Shown here one piece after another: positions 7,951 to 15,919 of a stretch of DNA of 64,000 bases. Below the pieces are notes generated by a model that saw nothing but the letters and a program-made list of their open reading frames with translations, did no database searches and was not told the origin of the DNA. The DNA is from Aureimonas jatrophae (GTDB taxonomy: Bacteria > Pseudomonadota > Alphaproteobacteria > Rhizobiales > Rhizobiaceae). How positions within the stretch are numbered: position 1 is the stretch's first letter; every line of letters starts with the position of its first letter. A program made the position numbers and the translations under genes. The DNA is taken from NCBI RefSeq assembly GCF_900104035.1, contig NZ_FNIT01000001.1, positions 454,179-518,178 on the forward strand, in the 5' to 3' direction.

Positions 7951-9764
7951 CAGAACTCCTCCCATCCGAGATCGTCGGCGGCGGCGGCGGGGGCGGGGGC
8001 CGCCATCGCCGCGGCCGAGCCGCCGGCGGCCGCGACGACAACCGGCACCGGCACGGCCGGCGCCCGGGGCGCGGGCGCGGCGGGCAGGCGCGCGACCGGC
8101 GGCGCGGCATGCATGGCGGCCGAGACCTGGCGCAGGTTCGCCACCGAGCGATCGGTGTCGCTCACCTGGAAGCTGGCCAGAAGCCGGCAAAGCTCCTCGG
8201 TCTCGGTGCGCAGCGAGAGCGTGGCGGCCGTGGTTTCCTCCACCATCGCCGCGTTCTGCTGCGTGACGCGGTCCATCTTGTTGACGGCCTCGTTGACCTC
8301 GGCGATGCCGGTGGACTGCTCGCGCGCCGAGCCGGCGATCTCCTGCACCAGGGCGTCGACCTGCGTGACCTGAGCGGCGATGCGCGTCAGCACCTCGCCC
8401 GAGCGGCTGACGAGATCCACGCCGTCGCCCACATGGGCCGACGAGGCGCCGATCAGCGACTTGATCTCCTTGGCGGCCTCGGACGAGCGCTGGGCGAGCG
8501 CGCGCACCTCGAGCGCCACCACGGCGAAGCCGCGGCCGGCGTCGCCCGCGCGCGCCGCCTCGACGCCTGCGTTGAGGGCGAGAAGGTTGGTCTGGAAGGC
8601 GATCTCGTCGATCACGCCGATGATGCGGGCGATCTGCTGCGACGACTTCTGGATGGCGTTCATGGCGGCCACCGCCTCGCGCATCACCTCGCCGGAGCGC
8701 TCGGTGTCGAGGCGGGCGGCGGCGACCGAGGAGGCGACCGAGGCGGCGTTCTCGGCGGAATGCTTGACGGTCGCGGTGATCTCGTCGAGCGCGGTCGCGG
8801 TCTTGTCGAGCGAGGCGGCCTGCTGCTCGGTGCGGCGCGACAGGTCGTCGGCGGCCTGGCCGATCTCGTTGGTGCCGTTGGTGATCGAGGCGACCGAGGC
8901 GGTGACGTGGGCGACCGTGTCGTGGAGGTGGGCGGCGGCCGCGTTGAAGGCTGCCGGAATGGCGGCGAAGCGCTCGGGCAGGGCGGTCTCGATGCGGCAG
9001 GTCAGGTCGCCGGCCGCCAGGCGCCGAAGGGCGCCCTCCAGCGTTTCGGCCACGAGCGCTGCGTCGTCCGCACGCGCCCGGGCGTCGCTTTCGGCCTCGC
9101 GCGAGGCCTCGGCCCGGGCGTCGCCCTGGCGGATGGCGTCGGCCTCCACGGCCGCGATGCGGGTCTTGAGCTGGCTCAGCGCTTCGCCGGTCTGCGTCAG
9201 GATGGCGACCTCGCCCTGGGTGCCCGCGACGCCGGCGGCGTCGGCCAGCTGGCGCGCGGCGCGCCGAACTGGGGCGATCGCGGCGCGCTGAACCAGGAAG
9301 GCCAGAAGCATCAGGCCGGCCAGCGGGACGAGGATCGCGGCCAGGAGCATGGTTCCAGCCGACGACAGGCTTTCGGCACGCTGCTCGCGCACCGTGCTCA
9401 GGGCGGTCTGGGTGTCGCCCGCGATCGACTGGAGAAGCGGGGCCGCCGCCTCGAGCCGCTCCGCGTCCACGGACGACGGGTTCGACAGGATGGTCTCGAG
9501 CCGGTTGACGCGCGCCAGGTCGGTCGTGTCGAGGCTACCGAGGCGCAGCGCCTCGACATCGCTCCCGACCGGACCGCCTTCCCACAGGCGCAGCGAGAGG
9601 CTGCGCGCCGTATCCAGCCGCGTGGCGAGCGCGGCCTCGCGCTCGGCCGCCTCGGCCGCCCGGCCCGCCTGGTTGTAGGCCAGAAGACCCGTCAGGATGC
9701 TGGCGCCGCCGGCCAGCGCTACCGCCAGCAGAAGCTGGCGCGACATGGTCATGGACTTCAGCAT
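7950..9764 (-). CDS. Methyl-accepting chemotaxis protein
   Basis: Membrane chemoreceptor of 604 residues that heads the left operon. It has a first transmembrane helix near 10-30, a short periplasmic helical domain (about 31-135), a second helix near 136-158, a HAMP-like segment, and a long cytoplasmic coiled coil with the receptor tip IDEIAFQTNLLALNAG and the FAVVALEVRALA block. After an Ala/Pro-rich linker it ends in GWEEF, which fits the xWxxF tether that binds CheR. In Rhizobium and Sinorhizobium this position holds IcpA, a soluble receptor; here the receptor clearly has two membrane helices. ATG at 9764 begins just before the first helix; the open frame upstream lacks protein character. 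Confidence 0.93.
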   Translation of the reverse strand: MLKSMTMSRQLLLAVALAGGASILTGLLAYNQAGRAAEAAEREAALATRLDTARSLSLRLWEGGPVGSDVEALRLGSLDTTDLARVNRLETILSNPSSVDAERLEAAAPLLQSIAGDTQTALSTVREQRAESLSSAGTMLLAAILVPLAGLMLLAFLVQRAAIAPVRRAARQLADAAGVAGTQGEVAILTQTGEALSQLKTRIAAVEADAIRQGDARAEASREAESDARARADDAALVAETLEGALRRLAAGDLTCRIETALPERFAAIPAAFNAAAAHLHDTVAHVTASVASITNGTNEIGQAADDLSRRTEQQAASLDKTATALDEITATVKHSAENAASVASSVAAARLDTERSGEVMREAVAAMNAIQKSSQQIARIIGVIDEIAFQTNLLALNAGVEAARAGDAGRGFAVVALEVRALAQRSSEAAKEIKSLIGASSAHVGDGVDLVSRSGEVLTRIAAQVTQVDALVQEIAGSAREQSTGIAEVNEAVNKMDRVTQQNAAMVEETTAATLSLRTETEELCRLLASFQVSDTDRSVANLRQVSAAMHAAPPVARLPAAPAPRAPAVPVPVVVAAAGGSAAAMAAPAPAAAADDLGWEEF

Positions 9765-10166
9765 GCGGGCTCCGATCGGAAGGCGGCGGATGGGTGGCGC
9801 GCCGGTTGCCGGGTGGCCCGGCGGATCGCGTCGATCGTCAGGGTTGATCCCGAACCGATAAAATTCGGTTGAGATTGTAACGGTTGTTCTGAGTAGTCTT
9901 CCGGAGGCCGTTGTTAGCGTCCGATTCAGCATAGAAGCAACGAGACTCCAGCCGTTCGCGTCTGCTCTTGGGCCTCGGGCGCCGCGTCTTCGTACGCGTG
10001 GGAGTCCTTGGGTTGGGACCGGGTCCGGTAGCGGCCGCCGAAAGTCTTCGCGGTCGCCGTTTCTCCATCGAACACGCGCCACAACTTTTGCGGCTGCTTA
10101 ACTCACGGGCAATTACTTCACCCCATAGTTGGCCATCCCGCTCCCCTCATCACCCGGAACGAGCCG
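9765..10166. promoter_or_regulatory. Divergent promoter region of the two chemotaxis operons
   Basis: About 400 bases between the starts of the receptor gene (leftward) and the STAS gene (rightward). The only open frames are short overlapping shadows with no domain. The centre (about 9850-9940) is richer in A and T. Both operons must be started here or nearby, so the region is expected to carry two opposed promoters; I cannot name convincing -35/-10 boxes. Confidence 0.6.
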
Positions 10167-10433
10167 ATGTCCTCTCCCAGCGTGCTGACGCTCCATGGTG
10201 CCCACGACCTGTCGACGTCGGTGGCCACCCATGCCGCGATGCTGGAGGCCTCGGCTGCCGGCTCGCTGCGTCTCGACCTGTCGGGCGTCGAGAGTGCCGA
10301 TGTCAGCTTCGTTCAGCTGGTGCTGGCCCTGCGGGCGGGCCTCGAGGCGCGCGGCGACACGCTGGAATGCCTCACCTCGCCGGCGGTCGTGGAAGCCTTC
10401 TCGCGCTGCGGCGCCGATCTTCCCGCGAACTGA
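10167..10433 (+). CDS. STAS-domain protein heading second chemotaxis operon
   Basis: 88-residue stand-alone STAS domain, with the typical strand LRLDLSGVESADVSFVQLVLAL and a C-terminal helix pair. Stand-alone STAS proteins act as anti-anti-sigma-like switches or docking modules. It is the first gene of the right operon, 40 bases before cheY, and mirrors the STAS gene of the left operon; a role in modulating this CheA or CheY is likely. The usual phosphorylated Ser/Thr of SpoIIAA-type domains falls in the region VESADVS and could be Ser, but this is not certain. Confidence 0.85.
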   Translation: MSSPSVLTLHGAHDLSTSVATHAAMLEASAAGSLRLDLSGVESADVSFVQLVLALRAGLEARGDTLECLTSPAVVEAFSRCGADLPAN

Positions 10434-10473
10434 TCCCTCCCTCCCTTTCCTTGTTTCCTGAAGGCCGATCCCC

Positions 10474-10842
10474 GTGACGAAGTCCGTTCTTTGCGTCGAT
10501 GACTCCGCCAGCGTGCGGCAGATGGTGTCGTTCACCCTGGAGAGTGCCGGCTACGCGCCCGACACCGCCGTGGACGGCGCCGACGCCATCACCAAGCTGG
10601 AGCAGAACAAGTACCAGCTCATCATCACCGACCTGAACATGCCCAACCTCGACGGCATCGGCATGATCCGGAAGGTCCGGCAGATGCCGCAGCATGCGGG
10701 CCTGCCGATCGTGATGCTGACCACCGAGTCCGACGAGGCCAAGAAGATGGAAGGCAAGGCGGCCGGCGCGACCGGCTGGATCGTCAAGCCCTTCGACCAG
10801 ACCAAGCTGGTGGCGGTCGTCAACAAGCTGATCGGAGCCTGA
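10474..10842 (+). CDS. cheY: CheY-type response regulator
   Basis: 122-residue receiver with the acidic pair CVDDSA, phospho-acceptor Asp53 (ITDLNMP), the TTES threonine and the VKPF lysine. GTG start at 10474; no in-frame ATG is nearby. It lies five bases before cheA in the right operon and is expected to be phosphorylated by that CheA. It is closer in pattern to CheY1 of the left operon (TTES, ATGWIVKPFD) than to CheY2. Confidence 0.93.
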   Translation: MTKSVLCVDDSASVRQMVSFTLESAGYAPDTAVDGADAITKLEQNKYQLIITDLNMPNLDGIGMIRKVRQMPQHAGLPIVMLTTESDEAKKMEGKAAGATGWIVKPFDQTKLVAVVNKLIGA

Positions 10843-10847
10843 TACCG

Positions 10848-12845
10848 ATGGGCGGCGGCGACATGCTCGAGGTCTTCCTCAACGAGGCGCGGGACCTTCT
10901 GGAACAGCTCGAGGCGGCGCTGCTCGACCTCGAGACGCGGCCGACCGACCGCGAGCTGATCAACACGACCTTCCGCGCTCTTCACACGCTGAAGGGCTCG
11001 GGCGGCATGTTCGGCCCGCCCGCCATGGCCGCCTTCGCGCACGAGCTGGAGAACGCCTTCGAGAAGGTGCGCCAGGACAAGGTCGCGGTGACCCCGCGCC
11101 TCGTCTCCCTCCTTCTCCAGTCGGCGGACCAGATCCGCAAGCTCCTGTTCGAGCCGGGCGACCATTCCGAGGCGAGCCATCGCCTCGCCGCCGCCCTGAA
11201 CGAGGAGGTCGGAACAGGCGCGCCCGCCGCCGCCGTGCCGGCGGCGGCCCCCGTCGCGGTCGCGGCCGCCGCTCCCGCCTCCGACATGAAGCGCTGGCGC
11301 ATCCGCCTGCGCCTGGAGGCGAACGCCCTTCAGTTCGGCACCAACCCGGTCTCGCTCTTCGACGAGCTGCGCGACCTCGGGACGCTCACGGTCACCGCCG
11401 ACGCCTCGCGCCTGCCTGCGCTGGCCGAGCTCAACCCGACCGAGCTCTACCTCGGCTGGGAGATGGTGCTGGAGACGGCCGCCGCGCGTTCGCAGATCGA
11501 GGACGTCTTTATCTTCGTGGACGGTCCCGACGCCGTCCTGATCGAGGCGCTGGACGCCGCCGCTCCCGTCGTGGCTCCCGCCGAGATGGCGCCGCCGGCT
11601 GCTGCAGCGGCGCCTGCGCCCGCCGCCGCGCCCAAGGCCGCCGCCGCCCCGAAGGCCGAGGAAGCGCGCGGCGAAGCGCGCACCGAGGCCCATGTGCGGG
11701 TGTCGGCGAGCCGCCTCGATCTTCTGCTCGACCAGGTCGGCGAGCTCGTGATCGCCCAGGCTCGCCTCACGGCGCTCGCCCGCAATCGCCGCGACCCCGT
11801 CCTGTCCACGGTCTCGGAAGAGATCGAGCGCCTGTCGGCGGACCTGCGCGACTCGGCCATGGGCATGCGCATGGTGCCGATCGAGACGCTGTTCGGCCGC
11901 TACCGGCGCGTCGTGCGCGACATCTCCTCGGATCTCGGCAAGGAGATCGATCTGGTCTTCACGGGCGAGGAGACCGAGCTCGACAAGACCGTGCTCGACC
12001 GCCTCGGCGATCCGATGGTCCACATCATCCGCAACTCGCTCGACCATGGCATCGAGTCGGCCGAGCGGCGGCTCGCCGCCGGCAAGCCGGCGCGCGGCCA
12101 CCTGCGCCTCGGCGCCCGCCAGGCCGGCACCGAGGTCGTGATCACGATCGAGGACGACGGCGCCGGGCTCAACCGCGCCCGCATCCTGGAAAAGGCGCAG
12201 GCCGCCGGCGTCGTGCTGGAAGGCGTCACCCCGCCGGACCGCGAGATCGACGAGCTGATCTTCCATCCCGGCCTGTCCACGGCCGCCACCGTCTCGAACC
12301 TGTCGGGACGGGGCGTCGGCATGGACGTCGTGCGCCGCACGATCAACGAACTGCACGGCTCGATCGAGATCGACACGCGGCCGGGCGAGGGAACGCGCTT
12401 CCTTCTGCGCCTGCCCCTTACGCTGGCCATCGTCGACGGGCTGCAGGTCTCGGTCGGCGAGACGCAGTGCATCCTGCCGCTCACCAGCGTCGAGGAGTGC
12501 GTCGAGCTCTCGGCGGTGGAGTCGCGCGCTTCCAACGGGCGCAACTTCGTGGACATCCGCGGCACGCTGGTGCCCCTCCTGTGGATGCACGAGGTGTTCA
12601 ACGAGGGGACACGCGGCGGCGTGGTGGTCGTGGTCGAGAGCGACACCGGCAAGCTCGGCGTCGTGGTGAACCAGGTGGTCGGCCAGCACCAGACCGTGAT
12701 CAAGCCGGTTTCGCCGCTGCATGCGGGGACGCCGGGCCTGGGCGGCGCGACGATCCTGGGCGACGGCACGGTGGCCCTGATCCTCGACGTCAACCCGCTC
12801 GCCCGTCATGCCGTGCGCCCGCGCGTCGACACCGTCGCGGCCTGA
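10848..12845 (+). CDS. cheA: Chemotaxis sensor histidine kinase CheA (second copy)
   Basis: 665-residue histidine kinase of the right operon. P1 has phospho-acceptor His46 in RALHTLKGS; an Ala/Pro-rich linker follows, then a P2-like region (about 145-240), a second Ala/Pro linker, P3, the P4 ATPase ([27 protein letters not shown]) and a C-terminal CheW-like P5. The domain order equals that of the left CheA, but linkers and length differ (665 against 740), so this is a separate paralogous system and not a recent duplication. Confidence 0.96.
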   Translation: MGGGDMLEVFLNEARDLLEQLEAALLDLETRPTDRELINTTFRALHTLKGSGGMFGPPAMAAFAHELENAFEKVRQDKVAVTPRLVSLLLQSADQIRKLLFEPGDHSEASHRLAAALNEEVGTGAPAAAVPAAAPVAVAAAAPASDMKRWRIRLRLEANALQFGTNPVSLFDELRDLGTLTVTADASRLPALAELNPTELYLGWEMVLETAAARSQIEDVFIFVDGPDAVLIEALDAAAPVVAPAEMAPPAAAAAPAPAAAPKAAAAPKAEEARGEARTEAHVRVSASRLDLLLDQVGELVIAQARLTALARNRRDPVLSTVSEEIERLSADLRDSAMGMRMVPIETLFGRYRRVVRDISSDLGKEIDLVFTGEETELDKTVLDRLGDPMVHIIRNSLDHGIESAERRLAAGKPARGHLRLGARQAGTEVVITIEDDGAGLNRARILEKAQAAGVVLEGVTPPDREIDELIFHPGLSTAATVSNLSGRGVGMDVVRRTINELHGSIEIDTRPGEGTRFLLRLPLTLAIVDGLQVSVGETQCILPLTSVEECVELSAVESRASNGRNFVDIRGTLVPLLWMHEVFNEGTRGGVVVVVESDTGKLGVVVNQVVGQHQTVIKPVSPLHAGTPGLGGATILGDGTVALILDVNPLARHAVRPRVDTVAA

Positions 12846-12859
12846 AGAGGAAGAAACCG

Positions 12860-13348
12860 ATGTCCGCAGCCGCCGCCCTTCCCGCAGCGACCCCCGCGCA
12901 GCCGCAGTCCGTTGCGCGCGACTTCCTGACCATCGCGCTCGGCGAGGACCTCTTCGCGATCCCCGTGTCGCTGGTCCACGAGGTGCTCGACCCCGCGCCC
13001 GTGACGCGCGTTCCCAACGCGCCGGTCTTCGCGCCGGGCCTCGTCAACGTGCGCGGCAACGTCCTGCCGATGCTCGACCTTCGCGCCCGCTTCGGCCTGG
13101 AGCCCGCGCCCGATACCGCCTCGACGCGCCTGATCGTGTCGGAGGTGGCGATCGAGGGCGGCGACCCGTTCGAGGTCGCCATCAAGACCGACGCCGTGTT
13201 CGCCGTGGTTCCGGTGCGCGACGAGGAGATCGCGAGCGTGCCCGAATACGGCTCGCGCTGGCCGAGCCGGTTCCTTGCGGGCGTCGTGCGCGACGAGGGA
13301 CGCTTCGTCCTGCTGCTCGACGTCCCCCGCCTCGTCGAAACCCACTGA
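12860..13348 (+). CDS. cheW: Chemotaxis coupling protein CheW (second system, copy 1)
   Basis: 162 residues, one CheW domain with the block APGLVNVRGNVLPMLDLRARF. ATG at 12860, preceded by AGAGGAAG as ribosome binding site; the frame is open further upstream only because it runs antisense-like through the cheA end. It lies 14 bases after cheA. It is the first of two cheW genes in a row in this operon. Confidence 0.93.
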   Translation: MSAAAALPAATPAQPQSVARDFLTIALGEDLFAIPVSLVHEVLDPAPVTRVPNAPVFAPGLVNVRGNVLPMLDLRARFGLEPAPDTASTRLIVSEVAIEGGDPFEVAIKTDAVFAVVPVRDEEIASVPEYGSRWPSRFLAGVVRDEGRFVLLLDVPRLVETH

Positions 13349-13386
13349 ACGCCCGTCCGCCCCTTTCTCTTCCGGGACTTTGATCC

Positions 13387-13905
13387 ATGAGCCAGCCCTT
13401 CCGGTCCGCCTTCGGCGAAAGCGAGACTGAGAGCGAGAGCGCCGAGATGCTCACCTTCCAGCTGGGCTCGGGCGCCTTCGCGGTGAACGTGCGCCAGGTC
13501 CGCGAGGTGCTCGACCACAAGCCGATCCAGCCGCTCGCCAACGCGCCGGCCAGCCTTCTGGGCATGATCGACGTGCGCGGCGCCGGCGTGCCGGTGGTGG
13601 ATCTCAAGCGCAAGCTGCGCATGCCGGACAGCGAGATGCGGCCCGTCACCGGCGACACGCGCATCGTGGTTCTCGAGTTCGAGGCCGCGGGCGAGACGCA
13701 GACCATCGCCGTGATCGCCGACGCCGTGCACGAGGTCGTGGACCTTGCCGACCAGGTGGTCGAGATGCCGCCGCACGTGGGCGAGGCCTGGGACACGACC
13801 TTCATGCAGGGACTGGGCCGGCGCAACGAGAGCTTCCTGACGCTGCTGCGCGCCGACCACCTCTTCTCCGCGGGCGAGGGCGTTGTCCTCGGCCGGGCCG
13901 CGTGA
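13387..13905 (+). CDS. cheW: Chemotaxis coupling protein CheW (second system, copy 2)
   Basis: 172 residues with a single CheW domain (FQLGSGAFAVNVRQVREV, then LLGMIDVRGAGVPVVDLKRKL). An acidic, Ser/Glu-rich N-terminal tail of about 20 residues precedes the domain. Two adjacent CheW paralogues in one operon suggest that they couple different receptors or have different places in the array. Confidence 0.94.
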   Translation: MSQPFRSAFGESETESESAEMLTFQLGSGAFAVNVRQVREVLDHKPIQPLANAPASLLGMIDVRGAGVPVVDLKRKLRMPDSEMRPVTGDTRIVVLEFEAAGETQTIAVIADAVHEVVDLADQVVEMPPHVGEAWDTTFMQGLGRRNESFLTLLRADHLFSAGEGVVLGRAA

Positions 13906-13912
13906 GGACGCC

Positions 13913-14803
13913 ATGGCCGCGCTGCGCAAGCCCAACCCCGAGGGCACCGAGGTCATTCCGGCCTGGACGCGCGTCCAGCTAGCCGACGCCGCCTTCGCCA
14001 CGCTCGTGCGCCTGGTGCGCGAGAGCTGCGGCGTCGCCATGTCGGACTTCAAGAAGACCATGCTGGAGACGCGGCTGCGCCGCCGTCTCCAGGCGACGGG
14101 CCTCGAAAGCTTCGAGGCCTACGTCGCGCTCCTCCAGAAGCCCGAAGGCTGGCGCGAGGAGGGGCAGAACTTCGTGGACGCCGTGGTCACCAACGAGACC
14201 TCGTTCTTTCGCGAACGCGCCCACTTCGACCACTTCACCCCGGCCGAGGTCGAGCGCCTGCTCAAGAACGGCGACGGGCGGGGCCTTCACGTCTGGAGCG
14301 CGGCCGCCTCGTCGGGGCAGGAGGCCTACACGATGGCCATGGTGCTCGACAGCCTGTCGGAGGGCGCCACGCGCTTCGACTGGTCGGTGCTGGCCACCGA
14401 CATCTCGGTGAAGGTCCTGCGCATGGCGCGCGAGGCGGTCTACCGCTCGGAAGACGTGGCGCCGGTCCCGCCCGCGCTGCTCGACCGCTACGTCCTGCGC
14501 TCGCGCGACGAGGCGAGCGGCACGGTGCGCATCGCGCCGGAGCTGCGCCAGCGCGTCCACTTCGGCCAGCTCAACCTGATGCATGCCGAGTACAAGCCGA
14601 AGCGGACGATGGACGTCATCTTCTGCCGCAACGTCCTGATCTACTTCGAGCCCGCCGTCCAGGAACAGGTCGTCTCCAAGCTGGCGCGCCACGTGCGCCC
14701 CGGCGGTCTCCTGATCCTCGGCCATTCCGACTCGCTGCGCACCAAGACCCTGCCGCTGCGCCTCGTCGGCAACAACATCTACGAACGCCTGGGAGACAGA
14801 TGA
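13913..14803 (+). CDS. cheR: Chemoreceptor methyltransferase CheR (second copy)
   Basis: 296-residue SAM-dependent methyltransferase with an N-terminal helical domain and a Rossmann domain. The SAM loop reads [12 protein letters not shown] (family SAACSTGEEPYS), and the [11 protein letters not shown] motif is intact. ATG at 13913 has GAGGACGCC ahead of it; the frame is open up to 13883 but would overlap cheW more. Its end overlaps the following cheB (ATGATGA). Confidence 0.94.
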   Translation: MAALRKPNPEGTEVIPAWTRVQLADAAFATLVRLVRESCGVAMSDFKKTMLETRLRRRLQATGLESFEAYVALLQKPEGWREEGQNFVDAVVTNETSFFRERAHFDHFTPAEVERLLKNGDGRGLHVWSAAASSGQEAYTMAMVLDSLSEGATRFDWSVLATDISVKVLRMAREAVYRSEDVAPVPPALLDRYVLRSRDEASGTVRIAPELRQRVHFGQLNLMHAEYKPKRTMDVIFCRNVLIYFEPAVQEQVVSKLARHVRPGGLLILGHSDSLRTKTLPLRLVGNNIYERLGDR

Positions 14804-15912
14804 TGAGCGCGATCCGCGTCCTGATCGTGGACGACTCGGCCAGTGTGCGGCAGGTGCTCACCGAGATCGTCTCGGCCGAGCCCGGCATGGAGGTGATGGG
14901 CACCGCGTCCAACCCCTACTTCGCCGCCGAACGGCTGCGCGAGGAGGTGCCCGACGTCATCATCTGCGACATCGAGATGCCGCGCATGGACGGCATCACC
15001 TTCGTCCAGAAGCTGATGAGCCAGCGCCCGATCCCGGTGGTGATCTGCTCCTCGCTCGCCGAGGCCGGCTCCGCCATGGCGCTTCAGGCGCTGGAAGCGG
15101 GCGCGGTGGAGATCATCGCCAAGCCCAAGATGGGCACGCCGCAGTTCCTTCTGGAGTCGCGCACCCGCATCACGGACGCCGTGCGTGCGGCAGCCCAGGC
15201 CAAGCCGCGCCAGCGCCGCGCGCCTGCCAGCACCGGTGTCCAGCCCAAGCTCACCGCCGATGCCGTCCTGCCGCCCGCCACCGGCCGCCCGATCGACCGC
15301 ACCACCGACAAGGTGGTGGTGGTCGGCGCCTCCACCGGCGGAACCGAGGCGCTGCGCCACCTTCTGGAGCCGCTGCCCGTCGACTGCCCCGGCATCGCCG
15401 TTGTGCAGCACATGCCGGCCGGCTTCACCTCCGCGTTCGCCAAGCGGCTCGACTCGCTCTGCCGCATCGAGGTGCGCGAGGCCGTCACCGGCGACCGTCT
15501 GATGCCGGGTCTGGCCCTGATCGCGCCGGGCAACCACCACCTCCTCCTGCAGCGCTCGGGCGCGCAGTACCACGTCGAGGTGCGGGAGGGGCCGCTCGTG
15601 TCGCGCCACCGCCCCTCGGTGGACGTCCTGTTCCGCTCCGCCGCCCGCTCGGCCGGCGCCAACGCGCTCGGCATCATCATGACGGGCATGGGCGACGACG
15701 GCGCCAAGGGCATGCTGGAACTGCGCCAGACCGGCGCGCGCACGGTCGGCCAGGACGAGGCGTCCTGCATCGTCTACGGCATGCCCAAGGAGGCCATGAA
15801 GGCGGGAGCGGTGGAGGAGGAGATGCCGCTCGGCAAGCTCTCCGCCGAGATCGTCCGCTTCAGCCACGACCATTCCCCGCGCGTCCAGGCGCGCGCCTCG
15901 CAGAGCCGGTAA
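14800..15912 (+). CDS. cheB: Chemotaxis methylesterase/response regulator CheB (second copy)
   Basis: 370 residues: receiver domain (phospho-acceptor Asp57 in ICDIEMPR), linker, and methylesterase domain with Ser in GASTGG, His in QHMPAGF and Asp in GMGDDGA. Two adjacent ATG codons (14800 and 14803) could start it. With CheR of the same operon it forms a complete adaptation module, although this operon codes no transmembrane receptor. Confidence 0.95.
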   Translation: MMSAIRVLIVDDSASVRQVLTEIVSAEPGMEVMGTASNPYFAAERLREEVPDVIICDIEMPRMDGITFVQKLMSQRPIPVVICSSLAEAGSAMALQALEAGAVEIIAKPKMGTPQFLLESRTRITDAVRAAAQAKPRQRRAPASTGVQPKLTADAVLPPATGRPIDRTTDKVVVVGASTGGTEALRHLLEPLPVDCPGIAVVQHMPAGFTSAFAKRLDSLCRIEVREAVTGDRLMPGLALIAPGNHHLLLQRSGAQYHVEVREGPLVSRHRPSVDVLFRSAARSAGANALGIIMTGMGDDGAKGMLELRQTGARTVGQDEASCIVYGMPKEAMKAGAVEEEMPLGKLSAEIVRFSHDHSPRVQARASQSR

Positions 15913-15919
15913 CCGCGCC

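Noticed and set aside
10551-12809. 752-codon minus frame opposite the second cheA
   Set aside because: Shadow with repetitive basic residues and no motif.
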